NCBI GenBank assembly: GCA_030655015.1
Contig: JAURWJ010000115.1
Span: 1-64,000 of the forward strand
DNA: 64,000 nt
Reading direction: 5' to 3'
DNA from: Methylotenera sp.
Lineage (GTDB): Bacteria > Pseudomonadota > Gammaproteobacteria > Burkholderiales > Methylophilaceae
Below the pieces are notes generated by a model. It ran no database searches and was not told the origin of the DNA. It saw only the letters and a list, made by a program, of their open reading frames with translations. The position numbers and the translations under genes are program-made. Shown piece by piece: positions 20,331 to 30,494 of this stretch (the stretch's first letter is position 1; the number at the start of each line of letters is the position of its first letter).

Positions 20331-21130
20331 GCGAAAATCTCATTCAAAATACCCCGAGCGAAAGTATTCCTGATCAGGACATCATCTGTGATATACAAAA
20401 TGTCTGTACGGAATTCGGTGACAATATTGTTCACCATAATCTCAACTTAGAAGTCAGACGCGGCGATATCACTGCCCTGGTTGGCAGGTCTGGTTGTGGT
20501 AAAACTACATTATTGCGACACATCATTGGCCTGACCAAACCCCAAAGCGGCAAGGTATTACTGTTCGGAGAAAATCTGCTCGACATGGAACGTGTAACAC
20601 AGCGGCGACTGATGGATCGCTTTGGCGTACTGTTTCAACAAGGCGCATTGTTTTCAGCGCTTTCAGTATTCGATAATATCGCCTTCCCGCTGCGTGAATT
20701 AAAACAGTTTGATGAATCCGTTATCTACCAGTTAGTGATGCATAAACTGGCACTGGTAGAGCTTGATCCGCGCGACGCAAACCTGCTGCCTGCTGAAATT
20801 TCAGGTGGCATGGTTAAACGCGTGGGGCTTGCCCGGGCGCTTGCTCTGGAGCCGGAACTGCTGGTGCTGGACGAACCCACCGCAGGGCTGGACCCTGACC
20901 GCAGCCATAATTTTATTGATCTGGTTAAACAGCTCAAAAAATCATTGGGGTTAACCGTGCTTTTTGTCACTCATGATATGGATACGCTGGCATCGCTCGC
21001 CGAACGTGTGGCTGTACTGGAGGATAAACACATTATTGCAGATTGCCCATTAGCGGAACTGGCTAAAATTGATCACCCCTTTGTAATCAATTTCTTCCAA
21101 AGTATCCGCAGCAGGCTTGAGAAGCTATAA
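20327..21130 (+). CDS. MlaF-like ABC transporter ATP-binding protein
   Basis: GRSGCGKTTLLRHIIGL, EISGGMVKRVGLARALALEPELLVLDEPTAGLDP; ATGA overlap with the upstream gene, so start is 20327. Confidence 0.93.
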   Translation: MSENLIQNTPSESIPDQDIICDIQNVCTEFGDNIVHHNLNLEVRRGDITALVGRSGCGKTTLLRHIIGLTKPQSGKVLLFGENLLDMERVTQRRLMDRFGVLFQQGALFSALSVFDNIAFPLRELKQFDESVIYQLVMHKLALVELDPRDANLLPAEISGGMVKRVGLARALALEPELLVLDEPTAGLDPDRSHNFIDLVKQLKKSLGLTVLFVTHDMDTLASLAERVAVLEDKHIIADCPLAELAKIDHPFVINFFQSIRSRLEKL

Positions 21131-21136
21131 TAAGTT

Positions 21137-22087
21137 ATGGAAAACAGAGCTTACGCAATTGCAGTCGGCATCTTTACCTTAGTACTTGGAATAGGGTTGG
21201 CACTTGCCTATTGGTGGATCAGCGGCTCGCAGCAGGCCCGCACCGAGTACACCGTAAGCTCCCAACTGCCGGTTACCGGCTTAAGCCCGGAAGCTACAGT
21301 TAAATTTCGTGGCGTAGATATCGGCAAAGTAGTAGAAATATCACTAGCCCCCTCCGCTCAAACCACAGTCCTGATTAAGATTGCAGTCGAACAGAACTTA
21401 AAACTCAGTAGTGAAGCTTATGCCGAACTACGCCGGCAAGGTCTAACCGGGCTTGCTTATATCGATTTAAATGATGAAAGCAAAAACGCACCTGCACTGC
21501 CAGCCGGCAGCATCATTCCGCTTCGGCCAACCTTTGTGGATAACCTAATGTCCAAAGCGCCGGAACTGCTTGCTCGAATTGAAGTGCTTCTGCAAAGCAG
21601 TAGCCAGCTTACCGAGTCGGCCAACCGTGTTTTGACCAATATTGATATTCAGAAATTGAATAATTCAATTGCAAATTTTGAGAAGGCATCCGAGAAAGCG
21701 ATACCAGCAATCGATTCCGCAACCAATATGTTCAACAATGCCAATAAAATGGTGTCAGAGAAAAATCAGGCACAACTCGTACAAACATTAGAAAGCGCAC
21801 AACAGACTTTTGACTCTGCAAAACCGCTTATCAACGAGCTGGCTTTAACGACTCAAAAATTCCGCAACACAGCTGAACAGATTGAAATCAGCACAGGCCA
21901 ACTCAGTAACACACTAGAAAATCAAACCTTGCCGCAGCTGCATACGCTGACTCAAAACATGAATCAAAGCGCAATTCATTTCAACCAGTTTATTGATACG
22001 CTGGAAGACAATCCGCAAAGCATCATTTTTGGAAAACCGGTTCCACCGCCAGGGCCAGGTGAAGAAGGCTTCACCATCAAACCATGA
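21137..22087 (+). CDS. MCE (MlaD) domain substrate-binding protein
   Basis: N-terminal TM, MCE domain VTGLSPEATVKFRGVDIGKVVEISL, GLTGLAYIDL. Confidence 0.92.
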   Translation: MENRAYAIAVGIFTLVLGIGLALAYWWISGSQQARTEYTVSSQLPVTGLSPEATVKFRGVDIGKVVEISLAPSAQTTVLIKIAVEQNLKLSSEAYAELRRQGLTGLAYIDLNDESKNAPALPAGSIIPLRPTFVDNLMSKAPELLARIEVLLQSSSQLTESANRVLTNIDIQKLNNSIANFEKASEKAIPAIDSATNMFNNANKMVSEKNQAQLVQTLESAQQTFDSAKPLINELALTTQKFRNTAEQIEISTGQLSNTLENQTLPQLHTLTQNMNQSAIHFNQFIDTLEDNPQSIIFGKPVPPPGPGEEGFTIKP

Positions 22088-22695
22088 GAATCAAAATGCG
22101 CCATTTCATTTTAGTGTTAACCGGCAGCCTGATGATAAGCGGCTTGGCCGCTTGTGTTGGTATCAACAAAACCAAACTAAATATGGCCGTTTACGACTTT
22201 GGTTTATCTGTTTCAAACGAAAACAATCAACAGATCACGTCAAAATTATTGTTTGAAGAACCGATTGCTGCAGAATCTCTCAACCATAATAAAATTCGTT
22301 ACCGTCTTAATTACCAAAATCCTTCGCGCGTTTTTTTCTATACTGAAAGCCGCTGGGCAGCTACTCCACCAGAGCTATTATCAAGCAAGCTGACTAACCT
22401 AGCCCATATAGCAAACACCACTAAAAACTGTAGCTTAAAGCTAAAAATAGAGGTTTTTGACCATGTGTTTCAGAGTGCAACTGCCAGCGAAGGTATCGTT
22501 CAACTGAGCGCACAGCTAGTTGAGAAAAAATCCAAAAAAATCATCCTCACTCAGCTGATTACCGAAAGTGCCCCTTCATCCACACCCAATGCGCAAGGCG
22601 GTGCAGCCGCACTACAAATGGCGAGTGAAAATGCCCTAAAAAAAGCAATCAACTGGGGAAACACAGCTGCTGAAAGCAACTTGCTTTGCCAATAA
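22084..22695 (+). CDS. ABC-type transport auxiliary lipoprotein (PqiC-like)
   Basis: Lipobox-like LAAC; YDFGL near N-terminus, YRLNYQNPSRVFFYTESRWAATPPELL; 4-nt overlap with MCE gene. Confidence 0.8.
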   Translation: MRIKMRHFILVLTGSLMISGLAACVGINKTKLNMAVYDFGLSVSNENNQQITSKLLFEEPIAAESLNHNKIRYRLNYQNPSRVFFYTESRWAATPPELLSSKLTNLAHIANTTKNCSLKLKIEVFDHVFQSATASEGIVQLSAQLVEKKSKKIILTQLITESAPSSTPNAQGGAAALQMASENALKKAINWGNTAAESNLLCQ

Positions 22696-22880
22696 ACACA
22701 TATTCCAGATTTGCTTACCAGAATTACTTAAAGGTGTAAGGTTATATCGTGTATGCTTTTTCTTAACCCAACACGTTTCTCATATCTCCCACCACATTCT
22801 TGCTTGATGCAATTAACACAAGTTTTGAGCTGGCAACCAGCGACGGTGATTGATTAGTAGATTTTATTGAAGGAGTTGTC

Positions 22881-23057
22881 ATGAAAAAATTATTGTTAGT
22901 TTTAAGTTTGGTAGTGATTGGATTGAGTGGCTGCTATATCAGGGGGCACCATGATGAGGGCTACCATAGAGGCCATGACCATGAAAGAGGTCATGATGAA
23001 CATAGAGATAAGCATCGTGATAATCGCCATGGAGATCATTACGATCAACACAGGTAA
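22881..23057 (+). CDS. small His/Asp-rich predicted lipoprotein (58 aa)
   Basis: MKKLLLVLSLVVIGLSGCYIRGHHDEGYHRGHDHERGHDEHRDKHRDNRHGDHYDQHR; RBS-like aggag 6-8 nt upstream; lipobox LSGC. Below the ORF-track length cutoff. Confidence 0.8.
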   Translation: MKKLLLVLSLVVIGLSGCYIRGHHDEGYHRGHDHERGHDEHRDKHRDNRHGDHYDQHR

Positions 23058-23146
23058 GATAGTACATTGAGGGCTGCACTGTTAAGTTTCAAGACAACCA
23101 ATAATTCTTAAATAAATACTAATGTATTGTTTTTAATATATATTCT

Positions 23147-23222
23147 TGGTGCCCCCGACACGAATCGAACGTGTGACCCTCCCCTTAGGAGGGGGATGCT
23201 CTATCCACTGAGCTACGGGGGC
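23147..23222 (-). tRNA. tRNA-Arg (anticodon CCT)
   Basis: Reverse complement GCCCCCGTAGCTCAGTGGATAGAGCATCCCCCTCCTAAGGGGAGGGTCACACGTTCGATTCGTGTCGGGGGCACCA; loop CTCCTAA. Confidence 0.95.
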
Positions 23223-23489
23223 GGCTTACTTTGCAAGGGCTATATTATATAGTTTGTGGGCGCTTTAAATTTACAATTATTTCTGCTATTTTGATATTCT
23301 TCAGCAAAATATACTCAAACTAGACTTTGCAAGTATGTCCTTGCTGCTGAAATTCAGGAATATAATTTGCCAAGGTCATCACATTAAAATGCGTTGCTCT
23401 TACTGTAACTTGCATTATTTATAACGGTCATAGTTTAGTCGAGTAATTGTGCATCATTTGCTAAGCTAGTTTCAGAGGTGAGGTCAGCC

Positions 23490-24269
23490 ATGAATACGCT
23501 ATCTTCTATCAAAGGCATTCTGTTCGATCTGGATGGCGTGCTCTACGTTGGGTCGCACGCGATTGAAGGTGCGGTTGAGGCTGTAGGCAAAATTCAAGCC
23601 AGCGGCATACCATGCCGCTTTGTGACTAACACCAGCACGTTGTCTCTGGTGTCGTTACAACAAAAAATCAATGCATTAGGCTTTACAATCCATATCGATG
23701 AAATTATCAGCGCACCTCAGGCTACCCTACTTTACCTTCAGCGTCAGCACAATCCGGTTTGCCGTTTGCTACTGGCGGATGATGTAAAGAAAGATTTTAA
23801 AGCGTTTCGTCAATCGGATACGGCAGCAGATTACATTGTAGTTGGCGATATTGGCGACGCTTGGTCTTATGCGTTATTGAATGAGGTTTTCAATTGCCTG
23901 ATGCATGGTGCAAAACTCATCGCCATCCATAAAAACCGGTTCTGGCAAACGGAACATGGCTTGCAAATGGATATCGGCGGGTTTGTTGATGCCTTGGAGT
24001 ATGCAAGCGGCATCAAAGCGATGATTATTGGCAAACCTTCGCCTGATTTTTTTAAAATCGCTTTGGATGATATGGGGCTTAAGTCTAGCGAAGTTGCAAT
24101 GATAGGAGATGACATTGACGTGGATGTGGCGGGTGGTCAGCAGGTCGGCTTAAAAGGGGTCTTGGTTAAAACCGGCAAATACCGGCAGAGCTATGCAGAG
24201 GCTTCAACCATCAAGCCGGATTTGCTTATCGACTCGATTGTAGATTTACCTAAAGTGCTTAGGCTTTAA
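23490..24269 (+). CDS. HAD-superfamily subfamily IIA hydrolase
   Basis: GILFDLDGVLYVG, VTNTST, GKPSPDFFKIALDDMG, IGDDIDVDVAGGQQVGLKGVLVKTGKY. Start at second ATG 23490 likely (ORF from 23478). Confidence 0.9.
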   Translation: MNTLSSIKGILFDLDGVLYVGSHAIEGAVEAVGKIQASGIPCRFVTNTSTLSLVSLQQKINALGFTIHIDEIISAPQATLLYLQRQHNPVCRLLLADDVKKDFKAFRQSDTAADYIVVGDIGDAWSYALLNEVFNCLMHGAKLIAIHKNRFWQTEHGLQMDIGGFVDALEYASGIKAMIIGKPSPDFFKIALDDMGLKSSEVAMIGDDIDVDVAGGQQVGLKGVLVKTGKYRQSYAEASTIKPDLLIDSIVDLPKVLRL

Positions 24270-24338
24270 TACTGGTTTGCCAGTAGCTATTCGGTGTATG
24301 TTGAATCATTTACCAAACTGTTAATGAAGGAGTCTGCC

Positions 24339-24545
24339 ATGAACGATGATACTTTTAATATGAGCATCCGCAAGTTCCTGAAAATGGTGGGAGTCTCATC
24401 CCAACACGAGATTGAGCGGGCCGTCGCACAAGCCATTGCGAACGAACAGCTTAAAGGTAACGAGAAGCTGCCGATAAAAATGACACTGACCATTGGTTCA
24501 GCGCAGCTTAATGTCAGCTTCGATGGAATAATTGAGCTGGATTAG
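24339..24545 (+). CDS. small conserved protein (DUF6494-like)
   Basis: MNDDTFNMSIRKFLKMVGVSSQHEIERAVAQAIANEQLKGNEKLPIKMTLTIGSAQLNVSFDGIIELD after gaagga RBS. Confidence 0.65.
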   Translation: MNDDTFNMSIRKFLKMVGVSSQHEIERAVAQAIANEQLKGNEKLPIKMTLTIGSAQLNVSFDGIIELD

Positions 24546-24583
24546 GCGCACAAAAAGACACCCAGCCCAAGAATGGGAGCGCC

Positions 24584-24931
24584 TTAGTGTGCATTTGCCG
24601 CCAGCTCATTGACCTTGGCTGCCATGATGAAGTCATTCTCATGCAGACCGTTGATTTTGTGAGTCAGGAATACTACTTTGGCGTAGCCCCATCCTACGGT
24701 GATATCGGGATGATGCCCTTCTGCTTCACACAGCTCGCCAACTTTCTGCGTAAATGATAGTGCATCCTTAAAGTTGTTGAATTTATAAGTACGCTTCACC
24801 TTTGTGGCATTTTCCAGCAACTCCCAGCCTGGAACATCAGTGATATATCTCTCGGCAATGTCACAACTCATTGGTAGTACACCGCCTTGGCAAGGTGTAC
24901 ATTTCTTTGCGGTTAGGTTCAAATCGTCCAT
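24584..24931 (-). CDS. pterin-4a-carbinolamine dehydratase
   Basis: CDIAERYITDVPGWELLENATKVKRTYKFNNFKDALSFTQKVGELCEAEGHHPDITVGWGYAKVVFLTHKINGLHENDFIMAAKVN. Confidence 0.93.
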   Translation of the reverse strand: MDDLNLTAKKCTPCQGGVLPMSCDIAERYITDVPGWELLENATKVKRTYKFNNFKDALSFTQKVGELCEAEGHHPDITVGWGYAKVVFLTHKINGLHENDFIMAAKVNELAANAH

Positions 24932-25014
24932 GATAATTTCTCCTTAATAGATTATTTCTCTACGACAATATAAAAAGCAAAAAGATTTGCCTAGAATCAC
25001 ATTAATAGTGCCCA

Positions 25015-26193
25015 TTAGTCAGCTATCCGTCCTATCAACGTTGCACGGGAGTGTATGGCTTTTTCCTCAATCAAACGGGTGGCGGCGGCAACCTGCCCCC
25101 AGGTATTCCACAGCAGCACACCGCGTACGCGTCCATCACGCAAATAGTAAAGCACGCCCTTGCGGAAAGGTTCTTTCCAGTCTTCGACAATATCAAGGCT
25201 GGCATCAAGCTCTCCTACGGCTTCAAAGCCCAGATTAAACAGGTCAGAATAAAAGAATGGCAGGTGGCGATAGGCATTGGATTGGCCCGCCATGTTACTA
25301 CCCGCCATTTCGCCCATGACATTGGCGTTGTCTTCATGTTCTACGCGCATGCGTTTATCCAGTGCAGCGCTGTGGAAATTCGCCACATCGCCTGCTGCAT
25401 AAATGTCGGGATTGCTTGTGCGTAGCATTTCATCCACCACAATGCCATTGTCCACCGCGAGGCCGGCTTGCTCGGCCAACTCTGTGTTGGGCTGGATACC
25501 TAACCCGGCCACTACCCCGTCGGTGGTGATTTCTAGGCCTTTGCCAGTAGTCACAATTGTTCTGGCACCAGCCATCCGCACAGATTGGACGGTTTCAGAC
25601 GCAAGCAAGGTGACACCCTTCTTCTGATAATAGGAATTCAGGAACTCCACGAGTGGTTGTGGATAAGCACGCGAGCCGATTCCGTTTGTCGGGAAGATCA
25701 TCGTCACCCGTTTGCCATTCATTGCCAGCGCAGCGGCAATTTCAGAGCCGATGAAGCCGCCGCCAATCACGACAAAATCCGAACCATGATCGCTCAGTTT
25801 ACGCAGATTTTGGTAATCGTCCGCAGTTCTGAAGTAGATTACGCCTTCGTCAGGTTGAGGTAGGCGGCGTGGTGTGCCGCCCGTGGCAAGCAGAAGTTTT
25901 TCATAAGTGTAGATACTTCCAGCAGCATCAATCGCCGTCTTCTTTGCCGGGTCAAGGGTGACTATTTTCCTGCCCAGACGCATGCTGACATTAATGTCAC
26001 CAGTGTTGCGCCAAATGGATTCGAACGGCTTGTCCTTCCATAAGGATTTGGAAAGTGGCGGGCGGTCATAAGGCGGGTATTGCTCATCGCAAATCATGGC
26101 AATAGTACCACTTTGGTCGATTTTGCGGATGCCGCGGACGGCAGAGTCGGCAGTCATTCCGCCGCCGATGATGAGGTATTTGTGATGCTCCAT
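25015..26193 (-). CDS. FAD-dependent pyridine nucleotide-disulphide oxidoreductase (ferredoxin reductase/AIF-like)
   Basis: YLIIGGGMTADSAVRGIRKID, YDRPPLSK, FVVIGGGFIGSEIAAALAMNGKRVTMI, IYAAGDVA. Confidence 0.9.
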   Translation of the reverse strand: MEHHKYLIIGGGMTADSAVRGIRKIDQSGTIAMICDEQYPPYDRPPLSKSLWKDKPFESIWRNTGDINVSMRLGRKIVTLDPAKKTAIDAAGSIYTYEKLLLATGGTPRRLPQPDEGVIYFRTADDYQNLRKLSDHGSDFVVIGGGFIGSEIAAALAMNGKRVTMIFPTNGIGSRAYPQPLVEFLNSYYQKKGVTLLASETVQSVRMAGARTIVTTGKGLEITTDGVVAGLGIQPNTELAEQAGLAVDNGIVVDEMLRTSNPDIYAAGDVANFHSAALDKRMRVEHEDNANVMGEMAGSNMAGQSNAYRHLPFFYSDLFNLGFEAVGELDASLDIVEDWKEPFRKGVLYYLRDGRVRGVLLWNTWGQVAAATRLIEEKAIHSRATLIGRIAD

Positions 26194-26403
26194 AATCTAT
26201 CTCCCTTGACAACATAGCGCGTTGACACACGCTGAAAACCAGCTTACCTGTGCCTGTTGAAATTGCACCAGGTAATTGTACTCTGATAAATTTACCTGTA
26301 TTGATTTTGCAGATTCGCTCATGATTAACTGAAATTACACCTGCGTAAATATATTGTATTGGAACTAATATAGTACAGAATCAGTCCCATTAATGAGCGG
26401 AGA

Positions 26404-26892
26404 ATGATGATGTTACGTATGGGAAAGTTAGCTGATTACGCTACGGTGATTATGACTTATATGGCGTGTGAGCCTGAGCTGGTAGTGAATGCTCAAAAGG
26501 TTGCATCGGCTATTGGGATTGAACTACCTACAGTCAGCAAGATACTCAAGATGCTTACGCAGGGGAAATTATTACGCTCCCAGCGAGGCTCTAAAGGTGG
26601 TTATACATTGGCCCGTACGCCAAATGAGATTTCGGTGGCCGAGATTATCGACATCATGGAAGGCCATCCGATGGGACTGACCGAATGTAGTAGCAGCCCT
26701 GGACTTTGTGCAAGGGAATCTGTATGTGCTATCCGGGGAAATTGGCAACAGATTAGCCAGACTATTCGTGAGGTTCTGGGGCGCATTACGTTGGTGGAAT
26801 TGAGCCGTCCGGCTTTGCAAAATAAAAATATAGATGCCGGTCCGGTTCAAAAAAAGGCAGCTGAGTTTCAAGAAATATATGTAGAAGGCTAA
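26404..26892 (+). CDS. Rrf2-family suf operon regulator
   Basis: RMGKLADYATVIMTYMA, QRGSKGGYTLARTPNEISVAEIIDIMEG, C-x8-C-x6-C cluster-type cysteines; precedes sufB. Confidence 0.9.
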   Translation: MMMLRMGKLADYATVIMTYMACEPELVVNAQKVASAIGIELPTVSKILKMLTQGKLLRSQRGSKGGYTLARTPNEISVAEIIDIMEGHPMGLTECSSSPGLCARESVCAIRGNWQQISQTIREVLGRITLVELSRPALQNKNIDAGPVQKKAAEFQEIYVEG

Positions 26893-26916
26893 ACCAAGGA
26901 GTGAGTAGGAGTAAAT

Positions 26917-28365
26917 ATGACTACTGCGACCAAACAACTGGATGAACTGATTAGCCGTGAGTACAAGCATGGCTTTTACACCCAGCTTGAAGCTGACACT
27001 ATCCCGCGTGGCCTTAACGAAGATACTATCCGGCTGATTTCCGCCAAAAAAAACGAGCCGGAGTTCATGCTGGAATGGCGGCTGAAAGCCTACCGGCACT
27101 GGCTAACCATGACCGAGCCACAATGGGCTAACGTGCATTATCCGCCGATTGATTACCAGAATACATTTTACTATTCCGCACCGAAATCTGAAAAAGACGG
27201 TCCACGCAGTTTGGCTGACATAGACCCTGAACTATTACGCACTTACGAGAAGCTGGGCATTCCGCTGAAGGAACAGCAGATATTGGCTGGCGTGGCAGTG
27301 GATGCGGTATTCGACAGCGTATCAGTGGCAACTACCTTTAAGGCAAAGTTGGCAGAACTCGGCATTATCTTCTGCCCGTTCTCCGAGGCTGTGCAAAAGC
27401 ACCCCGAGCTAGTGCAGCAATACTTGGGCACGGTGGTACCCTATACCGACAACTTCTTTGCCAGCCTCAATTCGGCGGTATTCAGCGACGGCTCGTTCTG
27501 CTACATTCCGCCCGGCGTACGCTGCCCGATGGAGCTTTCTACCTATTTTCGCATCAACGCCAAGAATACGGGGCAGTTCGAGCGCACGCTCATCATTGCA
27601 GATGAGGACGCCTATGTTAGCTATCTGGAAGGCTGCACGGCACCGATGCGCGATGAGAATCAGCTACATGCTGCTGTGGTAGAGTTGATCGCACTGAAAG
27701 GCGCTCGCATCAAGTACGCCACCGTGCAAAACTGGTACCCTGGCGATAAAGAAGGCAAAGGCGGTATTTACAACTTTGTTACCAAGCGCGGAGAATGCCG
27801 TGGTGACAGCTCGCACATTTCCTGGACGCAGGTAGAAACCGGCTCAGCCATTACCTGGAAATACCCGGGCGTAATTTTGCGCGGTGACAATTCAGTGGGC
27901 GAGTTCTATTCAGTCGCCCTCACCAACCATTACCAGCAAGCTGACACCGGCACCAAGATGATCCACATTGGCCGCAATACCAAGAGCACCGTGCTGTCCA
28001 AGGGTATTAGCGCCGGCCACGGCCAGAACTCATATCGCGGACTGATAAAGGTGCTGCCTTCAGCTGAAAACGCGCGCAACTATACACAGTGCGATTCATT
28101 GTTACTCGGCGACAAGTGCGGCGCACACACTTTTCCTTACATCGAGGTAAAAAATCCCAGCGCTAAAGTCGAACACGAAGCCTCCACCTCGCGTATCGGT
28201 GAAGATCAGTTGTTCTATTGCACGCAGCGCGGCATTGCGCCAGAGGATGCGGTGTCGATGATAGTCAGCGGCTTCTGCAAGGCAGTGTTCCAAGAACTAC
28301 CAATGGAGTTCGCGGTGGAAGCACAAAAGCTGCTTGGTGTCAGCCTCGAAGGTGGTACAGGTTAA
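26917..28365 (+). CDS. sufB: Fe-S cluster assembly protein SufB
   Basis: [47 protein letters not shown] and SufB core [30 protein letters not shown]-like C-terminus. Confidence 0.97.
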   Translation: MTTATKQLDELISREYKHGFYTQLEADTIPRGLNEDTIRLISAKKNEPEFMLEWRLKAYRHWLTMTEPQWANVHYPPIDYQNTFYYSAPKSEKDGPRSLADIDPELLRTYEKLGIPLKEQQILAGVAVDAVFDSVSVATTFKAKLAELGIIFCPFSEAVQKHPELVQQYLGTVVPYTDNFFASLNSAVFSDGSFCYIPPGVRCPMELSTYFRINAKNTGQFERTLIIADEDAYVSYLEGCTAPMRDENQLHAAVVELIALKGARIKYATVQNWYPGDKEGKGGIYNFVTKRGECRGDSSHISWTQVETGSAITWKYPGVILRGDNSVGEFYSVALTNHYQQADTGTKMIHIGRNTKSTVLSKGISAGHGQNSYRGLIKVLPSAENARNYTQCDSLLLGDKCGAHTFPYIEVKNPSAKVEHEASTSRIGEDQLFYCTQRGIAPEDAVSMIVSGFCKAVFQELPMEFAVEAQKLLGVSLEGGTG

Positions 28366-28376
28366 AGGGGGCTAAT

Positions 28377-29156
28377 ATGATGCTCACAGTAAAAAATTTG
28401 CATGTGGCTATAGATGACAACGGTAACGGCAAGGAAATTCTACGCGGTATCGACCTTAATGTAAAAGCCGGGGAAGTACACGCCATCATGGGGCCGAACG
28501 CCTCTGGCAAGAGTACGCTGGCGCAGGTGCTCGCCGGGCGCGAAGGCTATCAAGTGACCGCCGGCAGCGTGCGTTATTCGGGACAAGACCTGTTAGCAAT
28601 GACGCCAGAACAGCGGGCGCGTGAGGGCATATTCCTCGCTTTTCAGTATCCGGTAGAAATCCCTGGTGTAAGCAACGCGCTGTTCCTCAAAACCGCCCTC
28701 AACGCAATACGCAAGCACCACGGACTGCCAGAGCTGGACGCCATGGATTTTCTGAGCCTAGTGCGCAAACAAATGAAGCATGTTGGAATGGACGAGGCCC
28801 TGCTTTCGCGCGCCGTTAATGAAGGCTTCTCTGGTGGAGAAAAGAAGCGCAACGAGATTTTGCAATTAAGCGTGCTGGAACCGAAACTGGCCATTCTCGA
28901 CGAAACTGACTCAGGCTTGGATATAGATGCACTCAAGCTGGTAGCTGACGGCGTAAATGGCATGCGTAGTCCAGAACGAGCCATCGTGCTGGTCACCCAT
29001 TACCAGCGCCTGCTGGATTACATCGTGCCAGATGTTGTGCATGTGCTGTCGCAAGGACGTATCATAAAATCAGGCGGCCCCGAGTTGGCGCGGGAACTAG
29101 AGCGCCACGGCTACGGCTGGGTTGAGGCTGAAAGTACGGCAAGGCAGGTGGCATAG
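28377..29156 (+). CDS. sufC: Fe-S cluster assembly ATPase SufC
   Basis: IMGPNASGKSTLAQVLAGREGYQVTAG, GFSGGEKKRNEILQLSVLEPKLAILDETDSGLDIDAL. True start 28377 rather than 28218. Confidence 0.96.
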   Translation: MMLTVKNLHVAIDDNGNGKEILRGIDLNVKAGEVHAIMGPNASGKSTLAQVLAGREGYQVTAGSVRYSGQDLLAMTPEQRAREGIFLAFQYPVEIPGVSNALFLKTALNAIRKHHGLPELDAMDFLSLVRKQMKHVGMDEALLSRAVNEGFSGGEKKRNEILQLSVLEPKLAILDETDSGLDIDALKLVADGVNGMRSPERAIVLVTHYQRLLDYIVPDVVHVLSQGRIIKSGGPELARELERHGYGWVEAESTARQVA

Positions 29157-29165
29157 GAGCGATAA

Positions 29166-30494
29166 ATGAACACTCAAGCGAAATCTTGGCATAACTTGGA
29201 ACTAGAGCATGTACCTTACGCACTGGCTGGTCATGATGTGCCATGGGTATTGGCGGCGCGCCAGTCAGCATTCGCGCGTTTTGCGGCGCATGGGCTCCCG
29301 ACTCGGCGTGAAGAAGAATGGAAATATACCGATGTGTCGGTGATCGGCAGGCGCACTTCTCTGGCACCTGATCACATTCCGCCCGACCCGTCATCTGAGG
29401 CCAAGTTGCTTGCGTGGACATTAGCGAGCGAAGATATGCATCTTATGGTGTTCGTTAACGGCCATTATGCTCCCGGGTTATCCATGATCGGCGATTTGCC
29501 TGCGGGCGTGCGAATAACAAGCCTGGCTGACACGTTAGATGATGCGGCTGACTTGCCACAGTATTTATTCGATCAGCAGCATGAACATACCATTTTCGCT
29601 GCCCTTAATAACGCTTTTGCTACCGATGGCGCGCTGCTGAATCTAGCACCAGGGACAGTACTGAAAGCACCGATTTACCTGCTGTTTATCGCCAGCGGAC
29701 ACGGTGTGGCGATTTATCCGCGTAATATCGTAGTTGCTGGGGATGGCGCACATGCCACGATAATCGAACATTACATGGGCACGCTGGACGCACACAATTT
29801 CACTAATGTTGTGACGCAAATCAATCTCGGTACTCACGCTGAAATTGAACATTGCAAGTTACTACAGGAAGGTCCTGCCGCCACCCACATTGCCGGCATC
29901 CATGCTGAGCAAGCCGCGGACAGCCATTTTGTTTCGCACGCCTTCTCTCTAGGCGGTCGCCTCGCACGTAATGACATCACAGCGCAACTGTTAGGCAAGG
30001 GTTGCCATTGCACCATGAATGGTTTATATCTACTTGATGACCGTCAGCATATTGATCACCACACTCGTGTTGACCATTTAGGAGCCGAGGGCGTCAGCCG
30101 GGAACATTATCGAGGCATTCTGGATGGGGAGTCGCGCGGCGTATTTAACGGCAAGGTAGTGGTTCACCCCGGAGCCAACAAAACTGATGCTCACCAGGCC
30201 AATCACAACCTGCTACTGTCGCGGCAAGCTGAAGTGGATACCAAGCCACAACTGGAAATTTTTGCTGATGACGTGAAATGTACGCATGGTGCCACGGTCG
30301 GGCAGTTGGATGATGATAGCCTGTTCTACCTGCGTTCGCGTGGAATCGATGCCGAGCTGGCACGTTCAGTGCTGATCTACGGTTTTGCCAATGACATTAT
30401 CGGACGCATTGGCGTGCCGGATCTGCGCACACGCATCGAACATCTGGTGCTAGGACGTTTGCCACAAGGCGACCAGATCAAGGAGTTGCTATGA
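29166..30494 (+). CDS. sufD: Fe-S cluster assembly protein SufD
   Basis: Position; ATTRREEEWKYTDVS-like, DDVKCTHGATVGQLDDDSLFYLRSRGI. Confidence 0.95.
   Translation: MNTQAKSWHNLELEHVPYALAGHDVPWVLAARQSAFARFAAHGLPTRREEEWKYTDVSVIGRRTSLAPDHIPPDPSSEAKLLAWTLASEDMHLMVFVNGHYAPGLSMIGDLPAGVRITSLADTLDDAADLPQYLFDQQHEHTIFAALNNAFATDGALLNLAPGTVLKAPIYLLFIASGHGVAIYPRNIVVAGDGAHATIIEHYMGTLDAHNFTNVVTQINLGTHAEIEHCKLLQEGPAATHIAGIHAEQAADSHFVSHAFSLGGRLARNDITAQLLGKGCHCTMNGLYLLDDRQHIDHHTRVDHLGAEGVSREHYRGILDGESRGVFNGKVVVHPGANKTDAHQANHNLLLSRQAEVDTKPQLEIFADDVKCTHGATVGQLDDDSLFYLRSRGIDAELARSVLIYGFANDIIGRIGVPDLRTRIEHLVLGRLPQGDQIKELL

Noticed and set aside
24987-25238. ORF 24987-25238 + and neighbouring + strand ORFs to 25863
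   Set aside because: Antisense to the FAD oxidoreductase; no independent support.
28218-28377. N-terminal extension of SufC in the ORF track
   Set aside because: Overlaps the SufB coding end and is not SufC-like; the family start MLTVKNLHV and RBS are at about 28377.
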